Source: a virus
Strand: one strand, 5' to 3'
DNA length: 50,924 nt
Virus record (IMG/VR): IMGVR_UViG_3300036790_000288
Span: 1-50,924 of that record
The translations under genes and the position numbers were made by a program. The notes below the pieces were generated by a model. That model worked only from the letters and a program-made list of their open reading frames with translations. It did not search any database and was not told the origin of the DNA. Positions 18,086 through 27,895 of this stretch are shown here, one piece after another; within the stretch, counting starts at the first letter, position 1, and each line of letters begins with the position of its first letter.

Positions 18086-20559
18086 GCATCCGTCGCGTTG
18101 CGCGGTGCTGGGGGAGCCTGAAACGCAGAGTCCGGCGGCACCGGCGCGCGCGGGGTGGTGTTGATGCCTGATTGACCTGCTTCCGTGGGCAGGACGTTCG
18201 AAAGCGGAAAGCTCTCCATGTCCTGAATCCACGGCTGGAGAATCTTCCGCATCTCGGGGTCTTTCTGGTACTGAATCCACGCATTCTGGAGCTGCGCCTG
18301 CTTCTCTTCCGGCAGGTTCTTCAGCGTCATCCCTTTGGCGCGCATCGCTGGCAGACCGTAGAGGTCATCCGCCTTCAGGTACGGGTTATTGGGGTCATCC
18401 TTCGGAAACTGAGCGCGGAAACCGGGAGCCAGATTCCTGTCGAACAAGTGCTTTAGCTCGTGCGCAACAACCTGCGGCTCCATACGTGAAGGATCGCGCA
18501 CGGTAATGGTGCGGGGGTCATCGTCGACGGTGGCAATGTCCGGCTTGCCATAGGTGGAGGTTGGGTCGCCTTTGACCATGCGAGCCGTCTCAGCGACGCG
18601 CTGCAGCGGTGCCGGCAGTGCGGAAATGTCTCCAGTCCCAGGCATGAGTTCGTTCGCAGGCTGCGTGCCGGTCTGAACGTCGAACTTGCGCGGCGCCAAA
18701 GCGGCAGCCTGCGTGCCCCGGATGAGATACGGGCTCACTTTGATGCCCTGCTTCTGGGCCTGAGCAACGATCTTCGGGAAGTCCCCGCGGAGGTCTTCCG
18801 GGATGGAAGCAACGTCCTTGGCGGTCGCTTTCGTCAAGAAATCGACGACTGCCGGCTTCTCCAGAATGCTTGCAATCCCATGCCCCAGCGCTGCAGTGCC
18901 GGCCATCTCCCCGCCCATCGTGACGAGGTTCGGAGCGTGCCCGCCAACCATCTCGCGCACGGCATAGAACGGCGCCCAGGATGATGCAGCGTAGCCGATG
19001 TGACGAACACGGTCCGCGCGCTTCTGCAGCTTCTCGGCCTTCGCGCCCTGCACGTCTTCCTCGCCAATCTTCTTGATTGTGGCGGTCCGCGGGTCAGGGT
19101 AGGAAAGTGGAGCCTCTTTTGGCTTCAGTGCGGGGGCGGGTTTCGGCTCGGCCGCAGACGGATGCAACGCGGAAGCCTGTTCGCGGGCCACACGCAGCGC
19201 ATTCGCGCGCTTCGCCAGTTCGGGGTTGTACTTGGCGATCGCTTCGATGCCGGTACGGTCCTTGCCCATCAGGGCACCTACGGCGTCTCCAGCCTCGGTC
19301 GTCTTCAGCGCCTGCGCAATCGGCGATTTGGGATCGTAGAACGTCTGCTTCAGGTTGCGCCACGATGTCTGCGCATCGGCGAGTTGCGGGCCGAGGTTGT
19401 TCTGATCTGCGATCTTCTGCATCTCGCCGCCGATGGCGTCTTGCAGCGTGTTGTAGGCGGTATACACGTCCCCCGGCAGCGTGCCCTTTTTCAGTTCGCG
19501 GCCGAGTTCAGAGTAATACCCCTGCAGATCGTCGTAGGAGATGGTTTCCGAGCCCTTAACGTTCTTCTCGATGTCCTTGAAGATCGCCGGCTCCGTCATG
19601 CTGCCTTTGAACTTCTCTGAAGCGTCGAGCAGGTGCCCCATCAGCGTGCCGGACTCGATGCTCTTGTCTCCCAGCGCGCTATTGACGGTCTGGTACTTCG
19701 CGTCAGCTTCCGCGCCCGCCTTGTCCCGCGTCGCCTTCAGGTCCGTTTGGAATTTGTCGCTCAGCTTGTTCACGCCGGCCTCAAGGGCAGTCTTGCGTGA
19801 AGCCACGCCGGCCTTCACTTCGTCAGCCTTGCGCGCGGCCGAGGTCTTCTCGTGGTGCTCCTTCACTTCCTGGACGCGATCGGCCTCTAGCTTCGCGTTC
19901 GCCTGGTCAACCTTCGCCCGGTCCTTCGCCGTGCCGGCTGCGGCAGTATCTGCAGCCTTGGCGTTCTCCGCCTTCGTTTCTTTCACGAGGTCGCCAACTG
20001 CGCGCGATGTGGTTCCGGTTGCAGCCCTGACAGCGCGCGGTGCGAGCGCTAGTGCCTTCCCTGCGACTTCCGGGGCTGCATAGGACGTAATCCCTTCCGC
20101 TGCAGCTCCTGCGGCTTCCGGCGACGCCAGCGCCGTCCCGCCCTTCTCTGCCTGCTTTACCATGCCACCGACAATCGGGGCTTCCTCCAAGCCTCTCAGC
20201 GCGGCGGCGGTCGCCCGCTGCGGGAACGGGGCGGCGGCGTTGTCGTTGTATTCCTGCTGTGCAGCATCCGCGGCATCTTCGGCCTGCTTGTACGCGCCGG
20301 ACACCATCTCGTATGCGGCCTTGGCGGGGCTCCTCAGCGGGTTGAAGAACGGGGCGATGCCCTTAGCGTCGTTTGCCACACCGCGCCCTGCACCCTTGGC
20401 GATCTCGCTGGCGTAATTGCCGAAGGTGCGTGCTTCGGGAGCAAGACGCGGTGCTGGCGCGGCGGAGGCTGCCGTATGAGAGACCGGGTTGCCGTTGTCG
20501 TCCAGATACTGCTTTGGGGCAGCAATCGGGTTCCCGTTGTCGTCGAGGTACTGTGGCAT
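18067..20559 (-). CDS. Internal virion (ejection) protein with metallopeptidase motif (830 aa)
   Basis: ATG at 20559, TAATG-coupled to the gene before it. The N-terminus repeats QYLDDNGNP twice. A long central region is rich in Ala, Lys and Glu and helical (to about residue 500), then a hydrophobic Ala/Gly segment (GEMAGTAALGHGIASIL). Near residue 690 VVAHELKHLFD is a zinc-metallopeptidase HExxH signature. Size, order and composition fit an internal protein ejected with the DNA in short-tailed phages; the peptidase might act on the cell envelope or on virion proteins. Confidence 0.8.
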   Translation of the reverse strand: MPQYLDDNGNPIAAPKQYLDDNGNPVSHTAASAAPAPRLAPEARTFGNYASEIAKGAGRGVANDAKGIAPFFNPLRSPAKAAYEMVSGAYKQAEDAADAAQQEYNDNAAAPFPQRATAAALRGLEEAPIVGGMVKQAEKGGTALASPEAAGAAAEGITSYAAPEVAGKALALAPRAVRAATGTTSRAVGDLVKETKAENAKAADTAAAGTAKDRAKVDQANAKLEADRVQEVKEHHEKTSAARKADEVKAGVASRKTALEAGVNKLSDKFQTDLKATRDKAGAEADAKYQTVNSALGDKSIESGTLMGHLLDASEKFKGSMTEPAIFKDIEKNVKGSETISYDDLQGYYSELGRELKKGTLPGDVYTAYNTLQDAIGGEMQKIADQNNLGPQLADAQTSWRNLKQTFYDPKSPIAQALKTTEAGDAVGALMGKDRTGIEAIAKYNPELAKRANALRVAREQASALHPSAAEPKPAPALKPKEAPLSYPDPRTATIKKIGEEDVQGAKAEKLQKRADRVRHIGYAASSWAPFYAVREMVGGHAPNLVTMGGEMAGTAALGHGIASILEKPAVVDFLTKATAKDVASIPEDLRGDFPKIVAQAQKQGIKVSPYLIRGTQAAALAPRKFDVQTGTQPANELMPGTGDISALPAPLQRVAETARMVKGDPTSTYGKPDIATVDDDPRTITVRDPSRMEPQVVAHELKHLFDRNLAPGFRAQFPKDDPNNPYLKADDLYGLPAMRAKGMTLKNLPEEKQAQLQNAWIQYQKDPEMRKILQPWIQDMESFPLSNVLPTEAGQSGINTTPRAPVPPDSAFQAPPAPRNATDAWAGTH

Positions 20560-21941
20560 TACTGAGCCACCCAGCCCTGCCCGTCCCATATTCCGGTCTT
20601 ACCGTTGGCGAACTTCTTCTTTTCCCCTACCGTGTGGCCGCCCTTCTTCGGGGCTGGGGTTCCAGAGAAGGCAGGTTTGCCCTGCATGCCGGAGTCGTAC
20701 TGCTGCTGCAGTGCATCGAGGCGCGACCGCATCTGGTTGTCGAAGTCGTCGAACACCTGATTGAACTGCTCCGGGCCGTCTGCGATGCTGAGCGGCTGCG
20801 CGATCTGGCTGATCTCCTGCACCGTGGCGCCCTTGCCTGTCAGCGTGCGCGCGAGTTCTGAAGCCACAGCAACCTTCATGGTCTGGAAGTCCGTAGGCGC
20901 GGGCTGGCCTGTCTGCTGTGCCCACTTCTGCGCCCAATCGTTGAATAGCTGCGTGTTGCCGTTCTGCAACCCTTCGGCCGCATTGCGGAGCAGGGAAAGA
21001 TGCCCGCGCAGCGTGTTGATGGATGTGATGTTCTGCGCCGGAGTTCCGGTCGTGAACGCCTTCTGCAGCGCGGCGCGCGTCTTGTAGCCCGTCGACTGCG
21101 TGCCCTGAGCGCGCGACTTGATCGCCTCTGGGATGCTCTCGTAAACCGTGCTGTTCGGGTCGTTCGGATCTACCACCTGCACAGCGCGCATTGACGGCGC
21201 TACCTGCGCGTAACTCGGCGCCGGATGGAAGTCGTTGACGGGCTCGCCGGTTCCGGCATCCACCCAACCCTTCGGCGTCAGGGTGGCGAATACGTTCTTT
21301 CCGTGCGATACGCCGGACTTCGGCTGTGCGGCCTTCGGCGCGGGCGGGGCGTAATCGGCTGGAAGCTGCTGCTCACCAATGGTCCCATCGGCGTTGAGCA
21401 CCGGCCGCACATACTGTCCGTTTGGCTTCTTGTACGGCTGCCCTGCGGCTCCGGGGAGGTTCTTCACCGTCCCATTGATGCCTGCCTGCTTGCGAACGTA
21501 GTCCTCTTTCGCCTGCTTGTTCTGCTCGGGATCTTTGATGTACCTGTCAATCAGGTCGAAGGTGGACTGCTGTTTTTGCTGCGCTTCCGCCTTGTCCTGG
21601 GCGAGCCTTTGGGTGCCTGCTATGTCTCCCTGCTTCTGATTGAACTCGAGAGCCTGCTGGTCCGGCGTCTTGCCGCGTGCCGCAATGGGCGCGATGCGGG
21701 CCTGCTCGGCTTGGTCAGGCGAGACCACCGGCTGAGGCTGCTTCCCGGTGATACGCCTGGTCAGGTTCTCCACATGCTGCTTCAGCACGCCAGGGTCTTT
21801 GTGGTAAACAGCCTGGATGGAGGCCACCTTGTCCTGTGGTGTGGTGGCGTCTTCGAGCAGCGCCTTGAGCGTCGCTTTGCGCTCCTCGTCGCGGTCCCGG
21901 TTGTGCCCTTCCCGCCAAAGCTCTGCGCCTTCAGTGCTCAT
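20559..21941 (-). CDS. Internal virion / ejection protein (460 aa)
   Basis: Gln-, Ala- and Lys-rich helical protein without a membrane segment (for example QKQGDIAGTQRLAQDKAEAQ). It ends GKTGIWDGQGWVAQ, a short beta motif. Such proteins lie inside the head of short-tailed phages and are injected before the DNA. Placement between a small Gln-rich protein and the 830-residue protein supports this. It starts at ATG 21941 with a one-base gap to the upstream stop. Confidence 0.7.
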   Translation of the reverse strand: MSTEGAELWREGHNRDRDEERKATLKALLEDATTPQDKVASIQAVYHKDPGVLKQHVENLTRRITGKQPQPVVSPDQAEQARIAPIAARGKTPDQQALEFNQKQGDIAGTQRLAQDKAEAQQKQQSTFDLIDRYIKDPEQNKQAKEDYVRKQAGINGTVKNLPGAAGQPYKKPNGQYVRPVLNADGTIGEQQLPADYAPPAPKAAQPKSGVSHGKNVFATLTPKGWVDAGTGEPVNDFHPAPSYAQVAPSMRAVQVVDPNDPNSTVYESIPEAIKSRAQGTQSTGYKTRAALQKAFTTGTPAQNITSINTLRGHLSLLRNAAEGLQNGNTQLFNDWAQKWAQQTGQPAPTDFQTMKVAVASELARTLTGKGATVQEISQIAQPLSIADGPEQFNQVFDDFDNQMRSRLDALQQQYDSGMQGKPAFSGTPAPKKGGHTVGEKKKFANGKTGIWDGQGWVAQ

Positions 21942-22460
21942 TTAGAAGCCCAAAGCCCCTTCTCCAGCGTTCAATCCTGTCTGCGCGAAGTCGCCGATGC
22001 CCTGTCCAATGACCGAGTTTTTCTGGTTCTGCAACTGCTGCTGCGCTTCATCGTCCTGTAGCTGATTTGCTTGCAGGCCAACTCCCTGCTCCTGCACGCC
22101 AAGGTTGCCGAGGTTGGAGGCCGCCGAGCCGGTAAGCTGCGAAATCATGGTGTCGATGTTCCCGCGGGTCTTGTCGTCGATGGTCTGGTTCTCGGAATTG
22201 ACGCCGCCGGAACGGTTGCCGAACTCCGCATTGGTCTGCTTCTGCTGCTGCCCTTGCCCGGTAATTGCACTGATCTGCGGGGCCAGCAGCTTGGCCGTAG
22301 CGGCCGGGTTTCCCTCGAGCAACGTCTGGTCGAAGCCTGAGGCTGTTCCAACGTCGCCCTCGCCTACGGTGGTGCCGAAGCCCGCGACGCCGCCGGCCTG
22401 GTTCTGGTCGCCTGTCTCCGTTGGACTGCTGCCGGTGAAGATCCCGCCGAGAAAGCTCAT
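21942..22460 (-). CDS. Gln/Gly-rich virion-associated protein (172 aa)
   Basis: Starts MSFLGGIFTGSS and is strikingly rich in Gln, Gly and Asn (QGQQQKQTNAEF, QDDEAQQQLQNQ), ending in GEGALGF. No catalytic motif. Small proteins of this kind precede the ejection proteins in many podovirus genomes. The role is inferred from position only. Confidence 0.65.
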   Translation of the reverse strand: MSFLGGIFTGSSPTETGDQNQAGGVAGFGTTVGEGDVGTASGFDQTLLEGNPAATAKLLAPQISAITGQGQQQKQTNAEFGNRSGGVNSENQTIDDKTRGNIDTMISQLTGSAASNLGNLGVQEQGVGLQANQLQDDEAQQQLQNQKNSVIGQGIGDFAQTGLNAGEGALGF

Positions 22461-22468
22461 GCATTACC

Positions 22469-23263
22469 TCAGGTTGCTGGAGTCTGGGCCGTCAATATGC
22501 CGTTGGTGAAAACCATGCTGCCATTCGTCCCGCCCGTAGTCAGCTTCGCCGTTGTTATTGTGACGGATATACCGCTTGCGGGCAATTGCGAAGTTGTGAT
22601 TTGACCGCTCAACGCAGAGAGTGCGGGCACCTGCCCTGCGGCGGCCGTTCCGCTGATGTCCGAGAAGGCTGGCTGGCTCTGGGTGAAGAGTCCCGTCGCC
22701 GCGCTGTAGCTGTCCAGCCATTCATGGGTGACCTTCGCCAAACTCTTCGCCAACACTGGAATGGACGTTGTCGACCAGTTCGTTGAGTCGCAGGCCGCGT
22801 ACACGGTTTGGTTCTGGAGCAGGGATAAGGATGCGCCACCGTTTATGGTTCCCGTCGAGGGTGTGAGCGTTGCTGTCCCTGCTCCAAAATTGGTGATGAT
22901 GAGGTAGAACGGTGCGGCATCCGTCGTCAGCGATACCGCCACAGCCGATGAGTCGTTCAGAATCAGCAGGATGCCGTTATCGCTGGGCTGGGTGTTGTAG
23001 CCCGTCTCTCCCGTCTGGTCGTTGATGAGGCCCTGACCGAGGAAGCTACTCGACCCTCCTCCGCCTGATCCCCCGCTCTCTTCGGTGATGTTGGTGGTGG
23101 TGGAACCTGCCTTCAGCCCGGCGATCTGGTTCGCCTGCACCTGAAATGCCTGCGTGTGGTTTCCGAGCTTTTGGTACAGGAGTTGAAGATGGCGACGAGT
23201 CTCCCACGGCACCTCTGGCGAGATAACCGGGCCGGAATATCGGATTGGCGGTGTCGTGCTCAT
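22469..23263 (-). CDS. Tail-associated protein with glycine-serine linker (264 aa)
   Basis: Starts MSTTPPIRYSGPVISPEV. A helical N-terminal section (RRHLQLLYQKLGNHTQAF) leads to a GGSGGGGSSS linker and then a beta-rich, Ser/Thr/Gly region of the sort seen in phage tail fibres and adaptors (ILTAQTPAT end). Probably part of the tail tip or fibre attachment. Its ATG follows the second genome palindrome by three bases. Confidence 0.65.
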   Translation of the reverse strand: MSTTPPIRYSGPVISPEVPWETRRHLQLLYQKLGNHTQAFQVQANQIAGLKAGSTTTNITEESGGSGGGGSSSFLGQGLINDQTGETGYNTQPSDNGILLILNDSSAVAVSLTTDAAPFYLIITNFGAGTATLTPSTGTINGGASLSLLQNQTVYAACDSTNWSTTSIPVLAKSLAKVTHEWLDSYSAATGLFTQSQPAFSDISGTAAAGQVPALSALSGQITTSQLPASGISVTITTAKLTTGGTNGSMVFTNGILTAQTPAT

Positions 23264-23266
23264 TAG

Positions 23267-23280
23267 GTGCGTACGCGCAC
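23267..23280. promoter_or_regulatory. Palindrome GTGCG-N4-CGCAC (copy 3)
   Basis: GTGCGTACGCGCAC fills the 17-base gap between two minus-strand tail genes, three bases before the ATG at 23263. That is where a ribosome-binding site should be, so binding here, or an RNA hairpin, could control translation. Confidence 0.6.
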
Positions 23281-26200
23281 TTACGTGGTGCTCTGCGGTA
23301 TCCCGCTCACTGCCTTAAATGGGCGAATAGTCTTGTACCCGCCCGCTCTGCCCCATTCTCCAATTGCCACTTCGATGTCGTCCGCAAGCACCGTAAACGG
23401 CGTTCCTCCAGCGTCCGCCGTCCACTGCAGGAGTCGGAACTTCATACTCTTTCCGCCGGATACCGCAGGCAGCCATGCGAAGTACTTTGCCGCGGCGCCA
23501 CCGCTAGATGGGATTGTGAGGCCAAAGGACGCGCCCTGATCCGTGCCGATCGTCAGCGTCACCGGGGTGGTGCTTAGGTAGGCAAAGCGGAGCCACGGGA
23601 TGTGCAGCCAGCCATCCAGGCCGTAGGAGAGTTCCGCTGTGCGCCATGCTGCAATCGGCTCCGGGTACTCCGTCCAGTCCGGCTGCCACTCTTTCAGCCA
23701 GTTTCCAGAGCCAAGCGGGAAGCTGAGCACCAGGCCCAAGTCCTGCACGTCTGCGTTTGGGGATGCGGTGAAGTCGAACAGGTAGTCATTCTCGCCTGCC
23801 TGCGGTCCTACCGTACTCGGCGCCGCGCCGGTGATGGCCGTCTGGAAGCGGTTCTTCCAGAATGACACCGTGACAGCCACCGCGGCCGCAGCGCGCAGGA
23901 AGACCCCTCCAACGCGTTTCAGGGTGCGCGCGGAACCGCCGTTCTGGCTCGAAGTGACTACGATGGCAGAGCTGACCTCCGTGCCCGTGGAATCGAACGC
24001 TCGAATGGTGCCATCAGCGCAAGCGACAAGGGTCTGATTCACCACCCCGGCAGCGCAGGCGTGGCAATTCACCAGCGGCAGGTAAACGTCGACTGTCCAG
24101 CCCTTGGCTTCCATGTCGTAGCAGAGCGTTCTTTGCGTGTTGGACACGTCCTGGTAGTTGTAGAAGACGTATCCCGGCACCATGGTGATGGTCTGCGCCG
24201 CCACGTTCGTATCGTCCGGCGGAAAGACAGTCTGTCCGCCGATATTCACGTTCGACGGAGCCTGGCCGCCCTGTGGGAAAAGGTTGCGGATAGACTCGGA
24301 GATGATCTTTTCCGGCCCCCCGCCTTGCGACAGGCAAATGCCGTCCTTCGCCCTCCACGCATTCAAAGAGCCCAGGGCGCCAAGGGCGTAGCGCATGTAC
24401 AGGCCTCGCGTTGCGGCCGATTGCACGAGGGTCCACTGCTGGCCCTGCGTTCCGGTCACCGCCGCCACGGCATCTGAGAAGTTCGGGTAGACGAGCCAGA
24501 ATCGCTCTGTGGAAAAGACTGTGGACAACTCGGAAGTTACGGTCCCGTTCTGCAGCGCCTCCGAGGCGCTTGTCACGAACTGCCGATTGGTGTCCGGGGC
24601 AGAGTCGAAGTTGTTGCCCATCGACCACACCAGATCCCCAGGATTCAACGGGTCGAGCCCGAAATAGAAGCTGCCGGCATTGTCGGGCGTCGGGCCCCAG
24701 ATGACCGGACTCGGTTGCTGCGCAAGCGTTGGGGCGGTGATCTCCCAGTTCAAATTCGCGCCCGTGGGAGGGAAGCTGATCGTCAGAAAGCCCGTCACCG
24801 GATCGATCGCGGTAGAGTAGACCTTCATCGCCGTGGTCGATGTTGGCCGGTTGTAGAGCAGATAGGCGACCTGAGAACCGGTCCCGTTGTCGATCAGGAT
24901 GTCTGTCCCCGGCAGCCAGCGCTTATTGAAGACGTCTCCCGCATCCCAGGTGCAAGCTCCATTTGCCCCTACCGTCAACGTGCCTTTGCGGGGAAGATCG
25001 ATCGATGGAAAGGGCTCGTAGTTGTCAAAGCTCAGTTGCGGATTGTTGGCAACCTGCAAGTCTGTCAGCGTGTCCGTGAAGGACGGCGAAGAGTTCAGCA
25101 CGCGCCCAACGAAAGTAAAATTGTTCAGCCCCGGCGTCTGTCGGTAGAAGTTGATGCTCTTTACCTGCGGATCGGTGGAAGACGTGGCCACGGCCGTAGC
25201 GGAGAGAGTCGTGTAGTAGATCGTTGCGGTGAAGCTGTTGATGAACGACCGATCCGAGCTCGATACTTCGACCGTGGCAATCTGGAAGGCGATGCCGAAG
25301 GTCGAGTCGTTGACGATGTCCGGCGTTAGGACCGTGCCCCACGAATCGGAATTTCCGCCCTGCAGCGCCGTGGTCGGAGACTGGGTGTTTTGAATGCCCG
25401 GCGCCTTCACCTGGCCGATGATGTTGCCCTGATAGAACAAGGCCACGCCGGCGATGATGCCCGTCCCGGCAAACTGCCCCAGCCAGTTCATCGCCGCCTG
25501 CACGCCGTCGATCGTGACCCCGGCGGGAATACTGAATCCAAAGTCATGGGCGAGCACGTAGTCTGTGATCGTCCCCGGCGGAACGCTTCCCACCGTGCGG
25601 AGTTGGCTCCCGCTCACCTGGTACTGTGCCGAGTTGAAAGTGATATTTGTTGAAGTGGCGGACAGGGTAGCAGTGACGGAGGTCTGCGGGACAGTCTGCG
25701 GTGCCGACTCAGGGGAGGGATTGGACTCTGCACCTTCGTCCGTCCAGTAGGTGTACCGATAGGAGACCCAGTTCGGCCCACCACCGCTGGAGACTGTCAC
25801 CCCCGGAGCGTCCTGCGGCTCCATCACGCCGGTCTTGTAGATCGTCCCATCCGAACGCACTTTCACCATTCCGGTGACCGGGCCGGTGTAGCTCCCGTAG
25901 CCGTTTGCTGTCACCGCCAGCGATGAGTCAGCGACATAGCACCATGGCTGCGGGCTGTCCGGCGGGGTGTAGGGAAGATAGCTCAACGGGAGGCCAGAGA
26001 GACCCGTCGCCACCTGCGCGACATTGACGTACAGCTTCCCATTGGCGCCGTTGACGTAGACGAAGCTGGGCGCCGACTTGTAGGGGTCGTTCATCCGCAC
26101 AAGAGAGGTGACCCCGGATGAAATGGCCGAGGCGAGCAGATTGGCTCCCAGCGGGGCGCGCGCGGTCAGTCTTCCGCCAAGGATTTTGCGCGCGTTTTGC

Positions 26201-26295
26201 AGGTAGGGGTACGAGCCCGGCTTTATCTCATCCGTCGCATCGACGGTGTTCATTCCGCCTTGCAGTCCGAAGCTGAGGCGCGGGCTTTCAGGCAT
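23281..26295 (-). CDS. Large tail protein (1004 aa)
   Basis: A beta-rich protein starting RLSFGLQGGMNTVDATDEI, a typical opening of large tail or tail-hub proteins in short-tailed phages, and dominated by Ser/Thr/Gly/Val throughout. No signal peptide, no coiled-coil tape-measure features. It probably forms the tail tube or nozzle. GACAGTCTGTC (24226-24236), one base off the main palindrome consensus, falls inside it. Confidence 0.75.
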   Translation of the reverse strand: MPESPRLSFGLQGGMNTVDATDEIKPGSYPYLQNARKILGGRLTARAPLGANLLASAISSGVTSLVRMNDPYKSAPSFVYVNGANGKLYVNVAQVATGLSGLPLSYLPYTPPDSPQPWCYVADSSLAVTANGYGSYTGPVTGMVKVRSDGTIYKTGVMEPQDAPGVTVSSGGGPNWVSYRYTYWTDEGAESNPSPESAPQTVPQTSVTATLSATSTNITFNSAQYQVSGSQLRTVGSVPPGTITDYVLAHDFGFSIPAGVTIDGVQAAMNWLGQFAGTGIIAGVALFYQGNIIGQVKAPGIQNTQSPTTALQGGNSDSWGTVLTPDIVNDSTFGIAFQIATVEVSSSDRSFINSFTATIYYTTLSATAVATSSTDPQVKSINFYRQTPGLNNFTFVGRVLNSSPSFTDTLTDLQVANNPQLSFDNYEPFPSIDLPRKGTLTVGANGACTWDAGDVFNKRWLPGTDILIDNGTGSQVAYLLYNRPTSTTAMKVYSTAIDPVTGFLTISFPPTGANLNWEITAPTLAQQPSPVIWGPTPDNAGSFYFGLDPLNPGDLVWSMGNNFDSAPDTNRQFVTSASEALQNGTVTSELSTVFSTERFWLVYPNFSDAVAAVTGTQGQQWTLVQSAATRGLYMRYALGALGSLNAWRAKDGICLSQGGGPEKIISESIRNLFPQGGQAPSNVNIGGQTVFPPDDTNVAAQTITMVPGYVFYNYQDVSNTQRTLCYDMEAKGWTVDVYLPLVNCHACAAGVVNQTLVACADGTIRAFDSTGTEVSSAIVVTSSQNGGSARTLKRVGGVFLRAAAAVAVTVSFWKNRFQTAITGAAPSTVGPQAGENDYLFDFTASPNADVQDLGLVLSFPLGSGNWLKEWQPDWTEYPEPIAAWRTAELSYGLDGWLHIPWLRFAYLSTTPVTLTIGTDQGASFGLTIPSSGGAAAKYFAWLPAVSGGKSMKFRLLQWTADAGGTPFTVLADDIEVAIGEWGRAGGYKTIRPFKAVSGIPQSTT

Positions 26296-26331
26296 TGGTT
26301 GGTATCCTTACGGCATTCGGTAGTGGGCGAC

Positions 26332-26369
26332 CAGTGGTGGGACTTGTTGTTTTGTACCCCACTACTGCT
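26332..26369 (-). terminator. Imperfect hairpin after the GDSL hydrolase gene
   Basis: AGTAGTGGG and CCCACCACT on the minus strand can pair (one G-U) around a 16-base loop, including the end of the hydrolase gene. No T tract follows. A weak terminator or mRNA 3'-end structure is possible. Confidence 0.3.
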
Positions 26370-27894
26370 GTTGCTGCATGGCGTAATGCATAGCCATAGC
26401 AAGCACCGATGGGGCCACAGAACAACCCGCTGCCGTGGTTACCTTAAGCTGCACAGTGCTATTCGCTGCCACGTTAAGGGTGGCGTTGCCGTGACCGAAG
26501 AAGCTGGTACTCAGAGTGCTTATGGAAATCGTAGGGCTGCTTTGCGTACTTCCGCTTACCACGAAGCTAATCACTGCTGTGCCGCATCCCGTTCCAGAAG
26601 AACTTATGGCCCAATCCAGCCCGGTTATCGTAATGGCCGCTCTGGTTGCGAGTACAAACGTACCCATGTTGTTCAATGTGTTAGCGCTTATTGTGTTCAT
26701 ATACGCCACTAAATCAGGCGGATTGCTAAATGCTTGAGGCGTGCCGAATAGGTTCCACCCCACTGCTTTTGTAGCATTTACAACCGTTTGGGCTAAGTGA
26801 AAATAGCCGCAGACATCGTTGGGGTGATCCGATTGAGTCGATGCTGTACAGTTCGCAGTTGCCGTTGTCGCTGTATCTGTTGTGTCATTTACCCCGGGGG
26901 TGCCAGCTTGTTGGTTGGCAAATGCGACTCGCGCCCCATCTGATGCAAACTGATTTGCGATCGATCCAAGCAGGGTATTGTAAGTGCCGCCAGTATCAAA
27001 TCCCGCGTTTGGCCCCAACACTGCGACGTAGTTTGAATTAACCTGAGGAGCGGAAGTAATCGCATCTACAGCAGTGACATTTACCTTTGCTGCGTTGGTG
27101 GTCGTAATTACTACCGTATGACTCGTTCCCGACGTTCCGATAAATTCCTGACGGAAGACAGTTGTTGAAAGAGTGAGTAGATTCGCTCCGCAGGGGGCAG
27201 ATGTAAATGTTGTCGTGCCCGAGCAAGAATCGGTTTGCGCTACCCCGTCAACAGTCACCGTAAAAGTGCCTGTCTGCGAATTGGTGACCTGAAAGTTCAG
27301 GCCGACACGAGTTGAGACTGCGCGAGACGGCACCGTGCAAGTGAGTATCGCGCCGGACCCGGATGCGGAGACCGCCGTGCCGGGGTTCAGGTAATATGTC
27401 GGAGCCGGTATCGGATACGCTGTCGTGTCCGCCGTCCACGTGCCTGAGGTCTGTGTACAAGCCGAGCCAAACACTCGCTCCTGGTTGGGGATTGCCAAAT
27501 AGCTGATCGAGGAGTTCGCCGTCTCACTGAAGTTGGCGAGACAGGCTGCCGTCACGCCGCAATTGTGGTCGTCGTTCGATCCGCTGTTGAAGAGATACGC
27601 AGATGCCTGCTGTGGGGACGGCTGCGCTATCGTCCACACGTTGAAATTGATCGAGTCGGAGTTAAGTCCAGACACGCCATTGTTGGTTGATGGGACAGCC
27701 GGTATGGTCTTCGCCAACTGCGCAAAGCCGCCACCCATAGCTGGAGTCGTCGCCCCGACACCGGATATGTACGAGTCCCCGTAGCCCTGAAACACGAACA
27801 GCGGCGTGAGGGCTTTTGTGCCGGGGGGGCTGACCTGCGCGAGGGACGAAAGGCCAGAGAGCGACAGGGCGAGGAGTACGAGAGTCTTTTTCAT
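26362..27894 (-). CDS. Exported SGNH/GDSL hydrolase with Sec signal peptide (510 aa)
   Basis: Residues 1-20 (MKKTLVLLALSLSGLSSLAQ) are a textbook signal peptide. GDSYISG (catalytic Ser), GSNDD (block III) and SDHPND (block V Asp-His) mark the SGNH esterase fold. The mature part has ten cysteines, an even number, fitting disulfide bonding. Such enzymes remove acyl groups from polysaccharides. It lies among tail genes yet has a leader for export, so it may be secreted into the envelope instead of, or before, joining the particle. Confidence 0.85.
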   Translation of the reverse strand: MKKTLVLLALSLSGLSSLAQVSPPGTKALTPLFVFQGYGDSYISGVGATTPAMGGGFAQLAKTIPAVPSTNNGVSGLNSDSINFNVWTIAQPSPQQASAYLFNSGSNDDHNCGVTAACLANFSETANSSISYLAIPNQERVFGSACTQTSGTWTADTTAYPIPAPTYYLNPGTAVSASGSGAILTCTVPSRAVSTRVGLNFQVTNSQTGTFTVTVDGVAQTDSCSGTTTFTSAPCGANLLTLSTTVFRQEFIGTSGTSHTVVITTTNAAKVNVTAVDAITSAPQVNSNYVAVLGPNAGFDTGGTYNTLLGSIANQFASDGARVAFANQQAGTPGVNDTTDTATTATANCTASTQSDHPNDVCGYFHLAQTVVNATKAVGWNLFGTPQAFSNPPDLVAYMNTISANTLNNMGTFVLATRAAITITGLDWAISSSGTGCGTAVISFVVSGSTQSSPTISISTLSTSFFGHGNATLNVAANSTVQLKVTTAAGCSVAPSVLAMAMHYAMQQQQ

Positions 27895-27895
27895 G

